The notes beneath the pieces were generated by a model, which was given only the letters and a program-made list of their open reading frames with translations, did not search any database and was not told where the DNA came from. Both the position numbers and the translations under genes were made by a program. From Erigeron canadensis (taxonomy: Eukaryota; Streptophyta; Magnoliopsida; Asterales; Asteraceae), in contig NC_057765.1 in the NCBI RefSeq assembly GCF_010389155.1, forward strand, positions 1,178,001 through 1,242,000: a stretch of DNA of 64,000 bases, read 5' to 3'. Below, piece by piece: positions 63,312 to 64,000 of the stretch (position 1 is its first letter; each line of letters begins with the position of its first letter).

Positions 63312-64000
63312 GTTAGTCTTTTTATTTTTATTTCTAATTACTAATTCTTTAGTAAAATTTTGTTGTAATTGTTATATTAAATATGTTGTTGTACGAATAT
63401 TGATTTTGGTTATAGATTTGTAGGTTATCTTTAGTGTAAAATTAAGGTCCTAGCTAGCTATTCGTGTCATCTAGCAGAGTATATTTTATATATATGCCAA
63501 TTTATTCGGATTTAGGTAGATATCTTTAAGGATCATCATGTTTCAACATAGGATGTTGTGATGTAGAATAGTTGATATCCGATTAGATTGAATTTAATGT
63601 GAGGTCAACGTTCCTCCAGTTAAACTAATTTGAAACACTGTTGTGTAGAAGTACAGAGTTATGATCAAACGATTGTCGTCTCTCTGATTCAATGATTTAA
63701 AATCTCTTTATCTGGGCATATTGTTACTTTACACACTATGAGCATGACTGTTTAGCAGAGTCTCTTGTCGGTGACGATTGACGAATAGATGTCTTCCTAC
63801 CAATTACGTCATAATGACCATGATAGTGATTAAACAAGTACACAGGGTAAAAAAGCTCTAAAATTATCATGGTTGACAAAGCTTAAACATAACAGAATTC
63901 GAGTAAAACTAATATCTATACTCCTTTATAAAAATTATCACACCCTCCATTTTTAGAAATACTAACACAATAGTTACATATGAAATTACTAAATTACCCT
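63312..64000 (+). other. RIT1 intron 1 (to window end), with a Helitron-like start
   Basis: No second exon is visible. Up to about 63497 the sequence is shared with copy A. From about 63916 (TCTATACTCCTTTATAAAAA, TTATCACACCCTCC) it resembles the Helitron-like block near 19965 and the 5' end of the Helitron in GCS intron 1, and it runs off the window. Confidence 0.5.

Larger units (their letters stand above)
60137..63497 (+). repeat. Segmental duplication, copy B
   Basis: It matches 28721-31788 from GCCCTTGATAGAATC to TATATTTTATAT. It additionally contains about 62893-63344, with the RIT1 leader and first exon. Small differences include a 9-base deletion in ERD7 exon 1, a 27-base tandem duplication in intron 4 and about 80 bases fewer in intron 3. 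Confidence 0.9.

Overview
The window is nuclear DNA from a flowering plant. Its genes are split by many AT-rich introns, their products are typical plant proteins, and the space between them is crowded with plant transposons (Copia and Gypsy elements, Helitrons, and hAT, Harbinger and Mutator-type MITEs). It is a eudicot by gene character. I suspect Asteraceae, but nothing in the sequence proves that.

Layout. Positions 1-20.7 kb hold no gene I can support. This stretch is AT-rich and built of nested MITEs (2.4-4.5, 7.7-8.6, 9.5-10.0 kb), Helitron ends (10.8, 15.3, 16.1-16.6, 19.6 kb) and a 2.75-kb solo LTR (12.5-15.3 kb). Positions 20.8-27.8 kb carry a complete 14-exon ceramide glucosyltransferase gene (GCS). 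Positions 29.1-30.9 kb carry an intact five-exon ERD7-like senescence/dehydration gene (copy A). A recent but defective Copia element (31.8-37.9 kb) lies directly behind it. From 38 to 46 kb there is a graveyard: two MITEs, a broken Gypsy gag-protease fragment, the 3' half of a choline/ethanolamine kinase pseudogene, an older fragment of the same Copia family, and a hAT-related relic. From 46.9 to 49.8 kb, exon-like pieces on the minus strand join in a consistent reading frame but belong to no family I recognise. From 50 to 58 kb are a 41-bp minisatellite, further decayed exons and two exons of a sterol glucosyltransferase. Two MITEs (58.8-60.0 kb) precede a second ERD7-like gene (copy B, 60.5-62.2 kb) and the first exon of a tRNA A64-2'-O-ribosylphosphate transferase gene (RIT1 family) that runs out of the window.

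The main structural story is a segmental duplication. About 3 kb holding ERD7 and the start of the RIT1 gene occurs at 28.72-31.79 kb and again at 60.14-63.50 kb in the same orientation. Copy B keeps the RIT1 first exon. Copy A has lost it, has a short filler in its place, and ends where the Copia element inserted. Both ERD7 copies are open and spliceable.

The live genes do not form a pathway. GCS makes glucosylceramide, ERD7 proteins are stress- and lipid-associated, and RIT1 modifies initiator tRNA. I found no convincing new biological system. The best leads are the GC-AG intron in GCS with an in-frame GT-AG alternative, the asymmetric ERD7-RIT1 duplication, the unidentified minus-strand spliced gene at 46.9-49.8 kb, and several transposons with exactly defined ends.
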